From Pseudomonas paralcaligenes (lineage in GTDB: Bacteria; Pseudomonadota; Gammaproteobacteria; Pseudomonadales; Pseudomonadaceae): a stretch of 64,000 bases of DNA. The DNA is taken from contig NZ_BPFX01000014.1 in the NCBI RefSeq assembly GCF_019655855.1, positions 186,001 through 250,000 of the forward strand. The letters run 5' to 3'. The position numbers and the translations under genes were made by a program. The notes under the pieces were generated by a model, which saw nothing but the letters and a program-made list of their open reading frames with translations, was not told the origin of the DNA and ran no database searches. Of the stretch, positions 45,296-53,133 are shown piece after piece; position 1 is the first letter of the stretch, and every line of letters begins with the position of its first letter.

Positions 45296-45366
45296 TTATA
45301 TCTGCGTTGCATCTTAACTGCATAAGAGACTCAGATCACATACACCAGGGCACCGAAACCTTTTAG

Positions 45367-46035
45367 CTAATTCGCTGGCTCACAGTCCTTGGACATGGGT
45401 GTCTTGGCCACATCGCCCCGGCCGGTACAGATCAGACTGATGCGCATGCCGCTCTGCAGCCCTGCGGCATAGTTGGCATGGGCGTCATCGAGCTCGAATT
45501 GCGGCTCCATGAACTGGTTTACCCCGCCACGCAGGGTGACGTAGGGATTACCGAACATATCCGTGTTGATAGCCTCTACCACGCCTGTGATCCTGAAGCG
45601 CTTGCCTTTGAACTGCTGATCGGCCGCGACCGTGTTGCGGCCATACGCCTGAGCCAGTTGCTGGGCGCTCACTTCAAACAAGGGCGCAACCGGGGCTGCC
45701 ACTCTTGCTGGCTGACTCTGGTTAGCCACGGGCGCAACTGCCTTACTGGATTGACGCTCTCCCGAAGCCATTCCAACGACCATCACCGCGAACCAGGCAA
45801 AGCCGATCACCCGGCTGGTAGTGCTATGCCCTTGGCGCAGCAGGAACCAAACAAAGATGACCGGAAACAGAAAAATACCGACGCCCAGCCAGAAGCCGAC
45901 GTTGCGGCTCATAGCTTGGGCGGGATGCATTTGAACGGTGGCAGTCTGCTTAGCGATAGGCGCACCACAATGCGGACAGGCAACCGCCTGGTCGCTGGCC
46001 ATGCGATCGCACTCGCCGCAGTTGATCAATGCCAT
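45367..46035 (-). CDS. Zinc-ribbon membrane protein with OB-fold-like domain
   Basis: A 222-aa protein starting MALINCGECDRMASDQAVAC at 46035 (AAGGAG upstream; the outer start at 46056 lacks one). An N-terminal zinc ribbon (CGECDRMASDQAVACPHCG) is followed by two hydrophobic helices (FWLGVGIFLFPVIFVWFLL and VIGFAWFAVMVVGMA). A Pro/Ala linker then leads to a C-terminal tRNA_anti-like OB domain (QLAQAYGRNTVAADQQFKGK; RFRITGVVEAINTD), probably facing outward. Such proteins are common on mobile elements; function unknown. It lies between the WYL regulator and the defence cluster, 116 bases from the helicase start, and could belong to the same transcript. Confidence 0.75.
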   Translation of the reverse strand: MALINCGECDRMASDQAVACPHCGAPIAKQTATVQMHPAQAMSRNVGFWLGVGIFLFPVIFVWFLLRQGHSTTSRVIGFAWFAVMVVGMASGERQSSKAVAPVANQSQPARVAAPVAPLFEVSAQQLAQAYGRNTVAADQQFKGKRFRITGVVEAINTDMFGNPYVTLRGGVNQFMEPQFELDDAHANYAAGLQSGMRISLICTGRGDVAKTPMSKDCEPAN

Positions 46036-46099
46036 TTCACTACTCCTTGATTGCACTTCCTGAGCCAGCCTGGATTGGCCGGCTTGTTTGTCAGGATCA

Positions 46100-46126
46100 A
46101 GATATGTAGCGTGGCTTGACGTATCT
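46100..46126. promoter_or_regulatory. Weak inverted repeat in the regulator/zinc-ribbon interval
   Basis: AGATA (46100-46104) and TATCT (46122-46126) are inverted with a 17-base spacer in the divergent promoter region. This is the kind of spacing a dimeric WYL regulator could use, but the arms are short and may be chance. Confidence 0.25.
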
Positions 46127-46173
46127 AGAGTGTGCGTCCGTACAGGTAAAGTTTTCGAGCAAGTGAGGCCGGC

Positions 46174-47049
46174 ATGAAACGCAAACAGGAAATCGAGTCC
46201 GTGCGCTGGGATCTGGCGCTGCGCTATCGCCTGATCGAAACGGTGGTGTGGTGGGAAGGACGCTTAACCACCGGACATCTGATGCAGAGCTTCGGTATCA
46301 GCCGCCAGCAAGCGTCGAAGGACATCAATTCCTACATCACCGACTACGCGCCGAAGAACCTGGAATACGACAAGCATTTGAAGGGGTATGTGCCGAGCCG
46401 CCACTTCAAACCACTGTTTATCGATGACAGCGCCAGCGCCTACCTGCACCTGCTCAACCAGAACCATGACCGTGCACCACACATCGAGGGCCTGGCATTG
46501 GCCTATGCGCACACCGAGGTGCTGCTGGTGCCGGATCGCACGGTACGTCCGGAGCTGCTGCGCCCGCTTCTGCGCGCCTGCCGCGAAGGGCTGCGGCTGG
46601 AATGTGAGTACGTGTCTTTCACCACTCCGGACGGCGAAACGCGCCTGATTGCACCACACACACTGATCTACACAGGTATGCGCTGGCATGTGCGGGCGTA
46701 TTGCGAGAAGAACAGGGATTATCGCGACTTCGTGCTCAGCCGCTTTCGCGGTGTGCCGGAGTTGATGGACGACAAGACCGAAAATACTCGCGAACAAGAT
46801 CCGGGGTGGAGCACGCGGGCGCAAGTCATCATCGAGCCGGACTCACGCCTGAAACCCGAGCAGCGAACGATTATCGAAGCAGACTACGGTATGCGTGATG
46901 GACAACTGGTGATCGAGACCCGAGGCGCGTTGGTGCAGTACGTGTTGCAGCGCTATCAGATCGACCCAACCAAGGTGCATGCCAAGGCAACGGCTCAGCA
47001 GATCGTCGTAACCAACCTGGATGAACTACAGCCCTGGCTGTATCACTGA
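46174..47049 (+). CDS. WYL-domain transcriptional regulator (BrxR/CapW-like)
   Basis: A 291-aa regulator. N-terminal winged helix-turn-helix (about 15-75: TGHLMQSFGISRQQASKDIN), WYL domain (about 130-205: LRLECEYVSFTTPDGETRLI, HTLIYTGMRWHVRAYCEKNR) and a C-terminal WCX extension. This domain order and length match BrxR and CapW, which repress BREX and CBASS defence operons and are thought to be released by a nucleic-acid-derived ligand. It is divergent from the zinc-ribbon gene and the defence cluster, so it is the prime candidate controller. Confidence 0.88.
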   Translation: MKRKQEIESVRWDLALRYRLIETVVWWEGRLTTGHLMQSFGISRQQASKDINSYITDYAPKNLEYDKHLKGYVPSRHFKPLFIDDSASAYLHLLNQNHDRAPHIEGLALAYAHTEVLLVPDRTVRPELLRPLLRACREGLRLECEYVSFTTPDGETRLIAPHTLIYTGMRWHVRAYCEKNRDYRDFVLSRFRGVPELMDDKTENTREQDPGWSTRAQVIIEPDSRLKPEQRTIIEADYGMRDGQLVIETRGALVQYVLQRYQIDPTKVHAKATAQQIVVTNLDELQPWLYH

Positions 47050-47101
47050 CAAGGAACAAGCGCATCGGCTTTGAGTCGATGCTGCCAGGTAAGGCTACCT
47101 C

Positions 47102-47203
47102 TTAGACCGTCGTACCACCGTAGGCCAGCTTGGCCAGCACGAGCAGTGCAGGCAGCAACAGCGCCAGTGGCAAAAGATCGTTAAGGGTTGGCAGCAAGCT
47201 CAT
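47102..47203 (-). CDS. Small hydrophobic peptide, 33 aa
   Basis: ATG 47203 is preceded by a near-perfect ribosome site (GGAGGA, 7 bases away). The frame gives MSLLPTLNDLLPLALLLPAL, then LVLAKLAYGGTTV and a TAA: one transmembrane helix with a polar tail. It lies on the minus strand in the 331-base gap between the WYL gene and umuD. Single-helix peptides of this kind can be toxins (TisB-like) or small membrane regulators. No antitoxin RNA can be assigned by eye. Confidence 0.5.
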   Translation of the reverse strand: MSLLPTLNDLLPLALLLPALLVLAKLAYGGTTV

Positions 47204-47347
47204 AAGAGATCCTCCTAGTCGGTTTTCACCAACCTAGCTAAATCGACCCTACAGCGCGATCTGTCTACTTTTCGCCTGTAAACAATCCGCGCATACCCCA
47301 GACACCGGCGACGAACGCACCTTGCCTGTATGGCGGAGCGCTGATTA

Positions 47348-47363
47348 CTGTATACAAATACAG
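47348..47363. promoter_or_regulatory. LexA (SOS) box of umuDC
   Basis: CTGTATACAAATACAG fits the LexA consensus CTG-TN8A-CAG and lies 18 bases upstream of the umuD start, within the promoter region. It predicts induction after DNA damage. Confidence 0.92.
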
Positions 47364-47380
47364 TAATCGAGCAGCCCGTT

Positions 47381-47818
47381 ATGAGCACCGCACTTATCCT
47401 CGGCCCGCTGCAGCGCAGCAGGGCAGTCCTTCCCCTCTTTGATGCACGTGTTCCGGCCGGCTTTCCCAGCCCAGCACTGGATCACAGGGAACATAAGCTG
47501 TCGCTTGATGCTCTGATGGATCTGCAAGCACCGCACACCTATGTGGTTGCCGTGAGCGGTGACAGCATGAGCGGGGCTGGCATCTTCGACGGCGATTATC
47601 TGATCGTCAGCCGCGCCATCCCAGCAAAACCGGGCCATGTGGTCGTTGCCTGCTTAAACGGCGATGTCCTGGTAAAGCGCCTGGCACAGAAACAGGGCCA
47701 GTACATTCTGCAGTCGGAGAACCCGAATTACTCTCCACGCTACATCCTAGAGAACGATGAGCTGACGATCTGGGGCGTCGTCACTCATAGCCTGCGGAAT
47801 CACCTCACCCATGGCTGA
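47381..47818 (+). CDS. umuD: UmuD-like SOS mutagenesis protein
   Basis: A 145-aa S24 peptidase-like protein. It has the Ala-Gly self-cleavage site (VPAGFPSPA, about 23-31), catalytic Ser in [13 protein letters not shown] and Lys in [10 protein letters not shown]. After RecA-stimulated cleavage UmuD' joins UmuC in polymerase V. A LexA box precedes it. The reading frame overlaps umuC by 8 bases. Confidence 0.94.
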   Translation: MSTALILGPLQRSRAVLPLFDARVPAGFPSPALDHREHKLSLDALMDLQAPHTYVVAVSGDSMSGAGIFDGDYLIVSRAIPAKPGHVVVACLNGDVLVKRLAQKQGQYILQSENPNYSPRYILENDELTIWGVVTHSLRNHLTHG

Positions 47819-49085
47819 GCCGGTATACGCACTGGTCGACTGCAACAGCTTCTACGCCAGTTGCGAGCGTGTGTTTCGTCCGGATCTGTTGCGTACGCCG
47901 ATCATCGTACTGAGCAACAACGACGGCTGTGTGATTGCCCGATCTGCCGATGCCAAGCCGTTCGTGAAAATGGGCGCTCTGTTCCACGAGATCAGGAGCG
48001 ACCTCAAGCGCCACGGCATCGTGGCCTTCAGCAGCAACTACGCCCTCTATGGCGACATGAGTGAGCGTGTGATGACGATCCTGGAGGGCTGCTTTCCTAG
48101 CATCGAGGTCTACAGCATCGATGAGGCCTTTGCAGATATGACCGGTTTACCCGAACCACTGGAGTCGATAGGCCGTCAGGTACAGACAGAAATCAGGCAG
48201 AAGACTGGCATCCCGGTCGGCATAGGCATAGCCACCACCAAGACACTGGCCAAGCTCGCCAATGCCGCCGCCAAGCGTTGGCAGAAACAAACTGGTGGCG
48301 TCGTAGACATCCGCGATCCGGTTCGTCGCGACAAGCTGCTCAAGGCCATGCCTGTAGAGGAAGTCTGGGGCGTTGGTCCCCGCATGCGTGCTCACCTGGA
48401 GGGCATGCAAATCAAGACCGCTTGGGACTTGGCACAGATGGATGCCTGGACACTGCGCAAGCGATTCAATGTCGTGGTCGAGAAAACTGTGCGCGAACTG
48501 CGCGGGGTGGCGTGCCTGGAGATCGAGAACGAAATCGAACCCAAGCAAGAGATCTGCAGTAGCCGCTCATTCGGCAAGCGCCTGCGAGAGTTAGCGCCTA
48601 TCCAAGAGGCCGTCACCAGCTATGCGACGCGCGCTGCTGAAAAGCTCCGCAAGCAGGAGTCGCTCTGCAGACAGGTGCGGGTCAGTCTGCGCACCGGGAT
48701 GTTCAATCCAGCTGAAGCGAAATATGCCAATGGCGTCCTATGCCAACTGCCCTATCCAACCGATGACAGCAGGCTGATCATCAAGGCCGTCCAGGCTGGA
48801 TTGCAGCAGGTCTACAGAGAGGGATTCAGCTACGCCAAGGCTCAGGTGATGCTGTTGGATCTGTGTCGCAAGAATGAGTACACCCCGGATCTGTTCGCCC
48901 CCGAGCAGCCCGTGAAAACCGAGCGACTGATGAGCACCCTGGATGCGATCAACAATCGTTGGGGACGTGGAACGCTGCAGCCGGGACGCATCGCAAAGCC
49001 AGTAGAGTGGGCTATGCGCAGAGAATTACTCTCGCCCGCCTACACCACTCGATGGACAGACCTACTTATAGCCAGGGCGGAATAA
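47811..49085 (+). CDS. umuC: UmuC-like DNA polymerase V subunit
   Basis: A 424-aa Y-family polymerase starting [20 protein letters not shown] with the metal-binding Asp and steric-gate region, [12 protein letters not shown] carrying the second catalytic acidic pair, helix-hairpin-helix ([20 protein letters not shown]) and a C-terminal little-finger and UmuC tail ([16 protein letters not shown]). It is complete. Such rulAB/impAB-type umuDC operons are typical cargo of plasmids and integrative elements in Pseudomonas. Confidence 0.95.
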   Translation: MAEPVYALVDCNSFYASCERVFRPDLLRTPIIVLSNNDGCVIARSADAKPFVKMGALFHEIRSDLKRHGIVAFSSNYALYGDMSERVMTILEGCFPSIEVYSIDEAFADMTGLPEPLESIGRQVQTEIRQKTGIPVGIGIATTKTLAKLANAAAKRWQKQTGGVVDIRDPVRRDKLLKAMPVEEVWGVGPRMRAHLEGMQIKTAWDLAQMDAWTLRKRFNVVVEKTVRELRGVACLEIENEIEPKQEICSSRSFGKRLRELAPIQEAVTSYATRAAEKLRKQESLCRQVRVSLRTGMFNPAEAKYANGVLCQLPYPTDDSRLIIKAVQAGLQQVYREGFSYAKAQVMLLDLCRKNEYTPDLFAPEQPVKTERLMSTLDAINNRWGRGTLQPGRIAKPVEWAMRRELLSPAYTTRWTDLLIARAE

Positions 49086-49283
49086 GCACTTCGCGTCGCT
49101 AAAAAACGATTGCGAGTACACGTTATATTCACGGGTACCCGTCAGCGACAGGTAGTGCTCACGCAATGACTGTGAACTGGTTTGAATCGCCCCGAGCTGC
49201 AGGAGGTGCGATGTAATTGATCCCGTGTTGATCTGGCCCACTCCGCGGGCCTACTCTGATCCCATCTGGAACCGGAGGCCGCC

Positions 49284-49694
49284 ATGCGCCGCAAAGCCCT
49301 GATCGACAGTGAGCTGCTGTCGTTTGTCGCGTCGATTTATTTCGAGGCTAACGCCCGCACGGGCGATCACCGGCAGGCGTTCGTCGAGACGGTGCGACGG
49401 GCGCTGCTGGAGGGCTACCAGCCCCACGCAGCCTGGGTGACCGATGCCATGCTGCGCACGGGCAGCCCGACGCATGCGGTCCTGCTGAGCCACCCGGAGG
49501 CCTCGATGGCGTTCTCGGTTGTGGTCGGGGGCGTGTCGGTCGGCTGGGCCGACCAGTTGCTCGAATCCGAGGTGTATACCCCCGAAACCGGGCGCGGCTG
49601 GCGTCTGATCGAGGGCGAGGCGGTTGAGCTGTATATGCGGTGGGCGCGGCAGGAGCCGGTCGAGCAGGAATACGCGATGGGGATGGAGCCGTGA
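49284..49694 (+). CDS. Hypothetical protein paired with a VbhA-type antitoxin
   Basis: A 136-aa protein, MRRKALIDSELLSFVASIYF, with a GGAGG ribosome site; a promoter-like TTGATC and TACTCT lie upstream (about 49222-49257). It has no Fic motif (HxFx(D/E)GNGR), signal peptide or membrane helix. Its stop overlaps the start of the VbhA-type gene by 4 bases. Position suggests it might take the toxin role, but nothing in the sequence shows that. The 198 bases between umuC and this gene contain no other gene. Confidence 0.65.
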   Translation: MRRKALIDSELLSFVASIYFEANARTGDHRQAFVETVRRALLEGYQPHAAWVTDAMLRTGSPTHAVLLSHPEASMAFSVVVGGVSVGWADQLLESEVYTPETGRGWRLIEGEAVELYMRWARQEPVEQEYAMGMEP

Positions 49695-49918
49695 GCCCTG
49701 AAGGGGGAAATCTGTCGACTGAGGAGCGCGTAAAGCGCCTGGAGGCGGTGCGTTACGCGCGAGGCACCATGGGCCTCGTCGAGGGGTATAGACCGTCGCC
49801 GCTCACAAGGGAACTGCAGGCCCGCTGGTTCGACGGAGAGATCACGATCGATCAGGCGATCAACGAGGCGCTGCGCCACTTCGGCTTGCCTGGTCTGCAG
49901 GAGCCTGTACGGGGCTGA
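49691..49918 (+). CDS. VbhA-like antitoxin
   Basis: A 75-aa protein from GTG 49691 (GTGA overlap with the upstream stop). The core KRLEAVRYARGTMGLVEGYR and then ARWFDGEITIDQAINEAL has the VbhA pattern of a first helix, a short 'G(L)..G' turn and a W-x-x-G-E-I-T-x-x-E/Q-A-x-x-A helix. VbhA proteins inhibit Fic AMPylating toxins through an (S/T)xxxE(G/N) motif. That motif is not clearly present here, and no Fic gene is within view. Confidence 0.68.
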   Translation: MSPEGGNLSTEERVKRLEAVRYARGTMGLVEGYRPSPLTRELQARWFDGEITIDQAINEALRHFGLPGLQEPVRG

Positions 49919-49962
49919 GGTGTGTTACGAGTATTACGGAATTGATAAGCTCGTAACACACC
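49919..49962. repeat. 13-base perfect inverted repeat
   Basis: GGTGTGTTACGAG (49919-49931) and its exact complement (49950-49962) flank an 18-base AT-rich spacer. It lies between the end of the VbhA-type gene and, partly inside, the 3' end of the exonuclease gene. No T-run follows on either strand, so a simple terminator is unlikely; a bidirectional transcript end or protein-binding site is possible. Confidence 0.85.
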
Positions 49963-50512
49963 CCGGAACGGCGTTCGGCGTATTTCTTCTTTCCTCGTCG
50001 GCGCACAGCTTGGCGATATTAAGCACGTCAGCCAGCGCCCGATGGTGCGGGCCTTCAAGCTCGATTCCGGCGATCTCCAAGGCTTTCTTCATGCCGACCC
50101 GTTTGATGCGGCGGGCCTTGGCCCACTCTTTTTTCAGGTTGCGGTGCTCCCAGTTTTTTAGGGGGCTTTCCAGTCCATGATGGGCGCAGTCGTGGTTCAG
50201 CGAATTCAGATCGGCATTGCCCCAGCTTGCCCAGGTTTTATCAGGATGCCTGGCCGCGAATTCAGCCAGGGCCTTCATGGCCTCTGGGAACGTCAGCCCG
50301 CCGTCGACGTCTGCCTGGGTGATGCCCAGCAGCTCGTTACAGAACTCGGTGACCGGATTTTCGGCCTGCACGAATGTCTCGAACCTCTCCAAAACCTCAC
50401 CGTTTGGCGTGACCCAGGCGGCGCCGATTTCGATAATTTGGCCGTGGTAGTCAGCCGGCCGCTCGTGCTCCGGCATGCAGGTATTTTCGAGATCGATGAT
50501 CAAAAGTGCCAT
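49934..50512 (-). CDS. DEDDh-type 3'-5' exonuclease
   Basis: A 192-aa exonuclease of the ERI-1/KapD-like DnaQ family. ExoI motif LIIDLENTC (Asp-x-Glu), ExoII around WASWGNADLNSL and ExoIII with HHRALADVLNIAKL (His and Asp), all four acidic residues and the His visible. The likely substrate is single-stranded RNA or DNA. The last residues (NTPNAVPGCVTSLSIP) lie in a short motif shared at the DNA level with other genes of this cluster. Confidence 0.85.
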   Translation of the reverse strand: MALLIIDLENTCMPEHERPADYHGQIIEIGAAWVTPNGEVLERFETFVQAENPVTEFCNELLGITQADVDGGLTFPEAMKALAEFAARHPDKTWASWGNADLNSLNHDCAHHGLESPLKNWEHRNLKKEWAKARRIKRVGMKKALEIAGIELEGPHHRALADVLNIAKLCADEERRNTPNAVPGCVTSLSIP

Positions 50513-50557
50513 TTTCTAGCCTCTTGCGCCGGAGCGCCTAAATTAGATCAAAAGTCG

Positions 50558-51004
50558 CTATCGGCGTTCGACGAATTTTTTAAGCCTCTGGCGCAGCAGA
50601 GCCTCGACCTGATCGTTGATCCCGTCGCAGAAAAAACACTCGACCAGCCTGTCCCGGTGCTGAGTGAACTGCCACGCCTGGTCGTCGATGGCGAGCCAGG
50701 GGTCGTCGTCACGGCCTGAGGCTTCCAGCCAATCCAGAATTTCACCCTCGCGCCGCGCGGGTAACCAGCCGTCGATGCGCTCGGAGATCGGGGTCACGTC
50801 GATGATCCGCTCGCGCAGATCAGCCGGGAACAGGTCGCGCAGCTGCTCGAGCGATAGGTGCTCGCGCCAGAGCGAGCTGATCACCACCTCGACCTGGGGA
50901 TTGTCGCGCAGGATCTCGACCAGTCGCGGCAGTGAGCGCAGACGCTGATCAGGCTGGGGTGGGTCCGGGTGAAGTACCCCATCGATATCGAGGAACAAGA
51001 TCAC
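50558..51004 (-). CDS. HAD-like phosphatase, copy 1
   Basis: A 148-aa protein from GTG 51004 (MILFLDIDGVLHPDP), with GAGG upstream; a TTG 21 bases earlier would enter the preceding gene. HAD motif I DIDGVLHPD is intact. Motif II is VISSLWRE (Ser) and motif III/IV is DPWLAIDDQAW. It is a HAD-domain phosphatase of the small uncapped type. A second, divergent relative is encoded at 52639-53133. Both are located in a block of nucleic-acid-processing genes next to the relaxase. Confidence 0.8.
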   Translation of the reverse strand: MILFLDIDGVLHPDPPQPDQRLRSLPRLVEILRDNPQVEVVISSLWREHLSLEQLRDLFPADLRERIIDVTPISERIDGWLPARREGEILDWLEASGRDDDPWLAIDDQAWQFTQHRDRLVECFFCDGINDQVEALLRQRLKKFVERR

Positions 51005-51006
51005 GT

Positions 51007-51744
51007 TTAGACCTCGATGACCCAATCAGGGCAGAAGCCGGTTTCTTCGCCCGGATACCCTCTCGGATTGGAAACCACGCGGGTGCCCGCGACGTCATAG
51101 TCGACGGCCGTATGTGAGTGGCCGTGGACCCACAGCGCCACCTGGTCGCCTCCCATCAGGTCGTCCCACCGATTCGCAAACGCGGCGTCCAGATGAGTCC
51201 CTGCATGGGGATTGTCCTGCAGCGAGCGCAGGGTCGGTGCGTGATGGGTGATCACCACAGTAGGCCCGTCAAAAGACTCGGCAAGCCGGTCGCGCAGCCA
51301 GTCTTTTGTCTCTACGGACTGAGCGATCAGATCAGCAGGCCGGATGCGACGGTAGTTTTCCGCGCGGATCTGCCGGAAGTCGTTGAGCGCGTTCTGGGCG
51401 CTGAAAGCCGCGATATGCGGGTTGCCGGTCGCTGCAAAGTCGGTCCACATGATCGCGCCCAGAAACCGCACGCCAGCGATGACGACTTCATCCCGATCGA
51501 GCACCCGGACGAGATCATCCTGAGCCGCCCTGAGTTTTTCCAGGGTGTGGGTCAGGTGACCACCGTAAAACTCGTGGTTGCCGGAGACGTACAGCACCGG
51601 AACGGAGAAGGTCTGCTTTGCCCACTCAACGCCACGGGATTTGAGGTCAATGTCGCCCGCCAGAATAACCAGGTCGCAGTCCAGAGGCACTGGAACGAAC
51701 GAGCTGAACTCGTTGTGCAGGTCGGACAGCAGGTGGATACGCAT
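51007..51744 (-). CDS. Calcineurin-like metallophosphoesterase
   Basis: A 245-aa phosphoesterase with all family motifs: SDLHNEF (Asp-x-His), LAGDID (GD), SGNHEFYGG (GNHE), ITHHAP and the late HGHSHTA. It is a cytosolic two-metal enzyme with broad possible substrates. Its stop lies 2 bases from the start of the HAD gene. Confidence 0.88.
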   Translation of the reverse strand: MRIHLLSDLHNEFSSFVPVPLDCDLVILAGDIDLKSRGVEWAKQTFSVPVLYVSGNHEFYGGHLTHTLEKLRAAQDDLVRVLDRDEVVIAGVRFLGAIMWTDFAATGNPHIAAFSAQNALNDFRQIRAENYRRIRPADLIAQSVETKDWLRDRLAESFDGPTVVITHHAPTLRSLQDNPHAGTHLDAAFANRWDDLMGGDQVALWVHGHSHTAVDYDVAGTRVVSNPRGYPGEETGFCPDWVIEV

Positions 51745-51746
51745 GA

Positions 51747-52199
51747 TCAGTCCTCGGCATCAGGAACGGCGTTCGACGTATTTTTCTGGTCGCCCGCAGC
51801 TGCGCCGAATTCGCGGCCGACAGGCGGCGCCTCCTCCCATTCACAGGCCTCGATATAGCCGCGCTGATCGGGTGGGAATGGGGATGAGGTTCGCCAGCCC
51901 TGGTGATCCTCACAGCGGACCTGATGGTACGCCAGCGTGCCAGGCTCGCCGCAGATTTCGCAGATCGAAGCCGAGGCCTGGCGCAGCTCATGGAGCCGCG
52001 GGAACTTAGCCGCGTCGCGGGTGAACACATGGACTTCGAGAAGGCCGGCTTTCTCCTTGATCGACGCGATCGGCTCGCCGGCGGCGATCGCCACAGCCTT
52101 TTGAACCAGTTCCAGCCAGCCGCGACCAGCGCTGATTGGGATGACCAGGTGGAGATTGGCCGCGGGCAGGTCGGCCGGTTCGATCAGGAATTTGGGCAT
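51747..52199 (-). CDS. Hypothetical protein with zinc-binding Cys pair
   Basis: A 150-aa protein, MPKFLIEPADLPAANLHLVI. Seen: a central CEICGEPG with a later His/Cys (YHQVRCEDHQGW), compatible with a small zinc site. The tail QKNTSNAVPDAED contains the repeated motif described in the findings. I do not recognise a family. Confidence 0.65.
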   Translation of the reverse strand: MPKFLIEPADLPAANLHLVIPISAGRGWLELVQKAVAIAAGEPIASIKEKAGLLEVHVFTRDAAKFPRLHELRQASASICEICGEPGTLAYHQVRCEDHQGWRTSSPFPPDQRGYIEACEWEEAPPVGREFGAAAGDQKNTSNAVPDAED

Positions 52200-52642
52200 G
52201 GGGCCTCCGCTAATGGGGCACAGAAAAAAGCGGCACCCTGGAGGCGCGTCATGCGCTCCAGGGCGGCGCGGTCGGTGCTGAAAAAGGCCAGCCGCAGACC
52301 GGCCAGTTCCGAGCTGGCCAGCGCATCGCGCGCCGCTTTCAGGGCGTAGGTGAGATCCGAGTGTTCGAGGCGCTCAGCGCGATCGATCACGATATAGATC
52401 GGCTCCCCGATCAGGCGGCTGGCGGCCTCCAGGGTCGCGGCCAGGGTGTGCCCTGGTTCTACGGCCAGCTGGTCAACCAGCTGCTCAATGGCAAGCTCGC
52501 TGCCCTGGGTTTCGGTGAGACCGGCAAGGGTTTTGCCCGCCTCGCCCAGCGCCTCGGCCAGCTGCTGGCAGGTGCCCTCCGGGGCGTGGATGAACAGGCC
52601 GCTGTCGGCCTGTTCGAGGTGTTTGAGCAGGGCCTGGATCAT
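52184..52642 (-). CDS. Hypothetical protein, ATPase-like without a P-loop
   Basis: A 152-aa protein, MIQALLKHLEQADSGLFIHA. A hydrophobic strand ending in acid (IYIVIDRAERLEH) resembles a Walker B of AAA/NTPases, but there is no GxxxxGK(T/S). Overlaps its neighbours by 16 and 4 bases. Function unknown. Confidence 0.6.
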   Translation of the reverse strand: MIQALLKHLEQADSGLFIHAPEGTCQQLAEALGEAGKTLAGLTETQGSELAIEQLVDQLAVEPGHTLAATLEAASRLIGEPIYIVIDRAERLEHSDLTYALKAARDALASSELAGLRLAFFSTDRAALERMTRLQGAAFFCAPLAEAPCPNS

Positions 52643-53133
52643 AGGGCCTCCAGTTTTCGAGTGAGTTCAGCGAGGGTTTCCGGGTTGGACAGGCCCTGGT
52701 TCGGCTCGGTGAGGATCAGCCGATCGCGGTCGGCGTCGGCCCAACCTCGGTCGTCGTCATCGATCGCGATCCAGCTGGCCGGCGCGCTCAGGCGTGAGCG
52801 GTAGGCTTGGATCTGCTCATAGCGGGTCTGCGCATCCCATGGGATGAAATCCGGCCAGCCCTTGCTCATGGCAGAGTGCCAGGTTGCGCCGATCACGCGG
52901 GGTTGTAGCTCGGCTGGCAGCACCGATCTGGCGCGGTGAAAACCCAAATTCCGAGCCCAACTGGTGGAGAGCACGATCTGCACGTCCTGGTGAGGCGCGA
53001 GCGCCTCGACCAGGAGCTGTGCCCACATGAAAAGCAAGCCGGCGGCGCGCAGCTCCACTCCCCGACTGGTGTGGTATACGGCGTCGGGGTGGAGCACGCC
53101 GTCATAGTCGAGGAAGAGGAGCGGCGGGATCAC
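52639..53133 (-). CDS. HAD-like phosphatase, copy 2
   Basis: A 164-aa HAD-domain protein: motif I LLFLDYDGVLHPDAVY, motif II IVLSTSWARN, and acidic motif IV WIAIDDDDRGWAD. It is related to but distinct from the 50558-51004 copy. The start overlaps the end of the relaxase gene by 4 bases, so it is transcribed from the transfer region. Confidence 0.82.
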   Translation of the reverse strand: MIPPLLFLDYDGVLHPDAVYHTSRGVELRAAGLLFMWAQLLVEALAPHQDVQIVLSTSWARNLGFHRARSVLPAELQPRVIGATWHSAMSKGWPDFIPWDAQTRYEQIQAYRSRLSAPASWIAIDDDDRGWADADRDRLILTEPNQGLSNPETLAELTRKLEAL

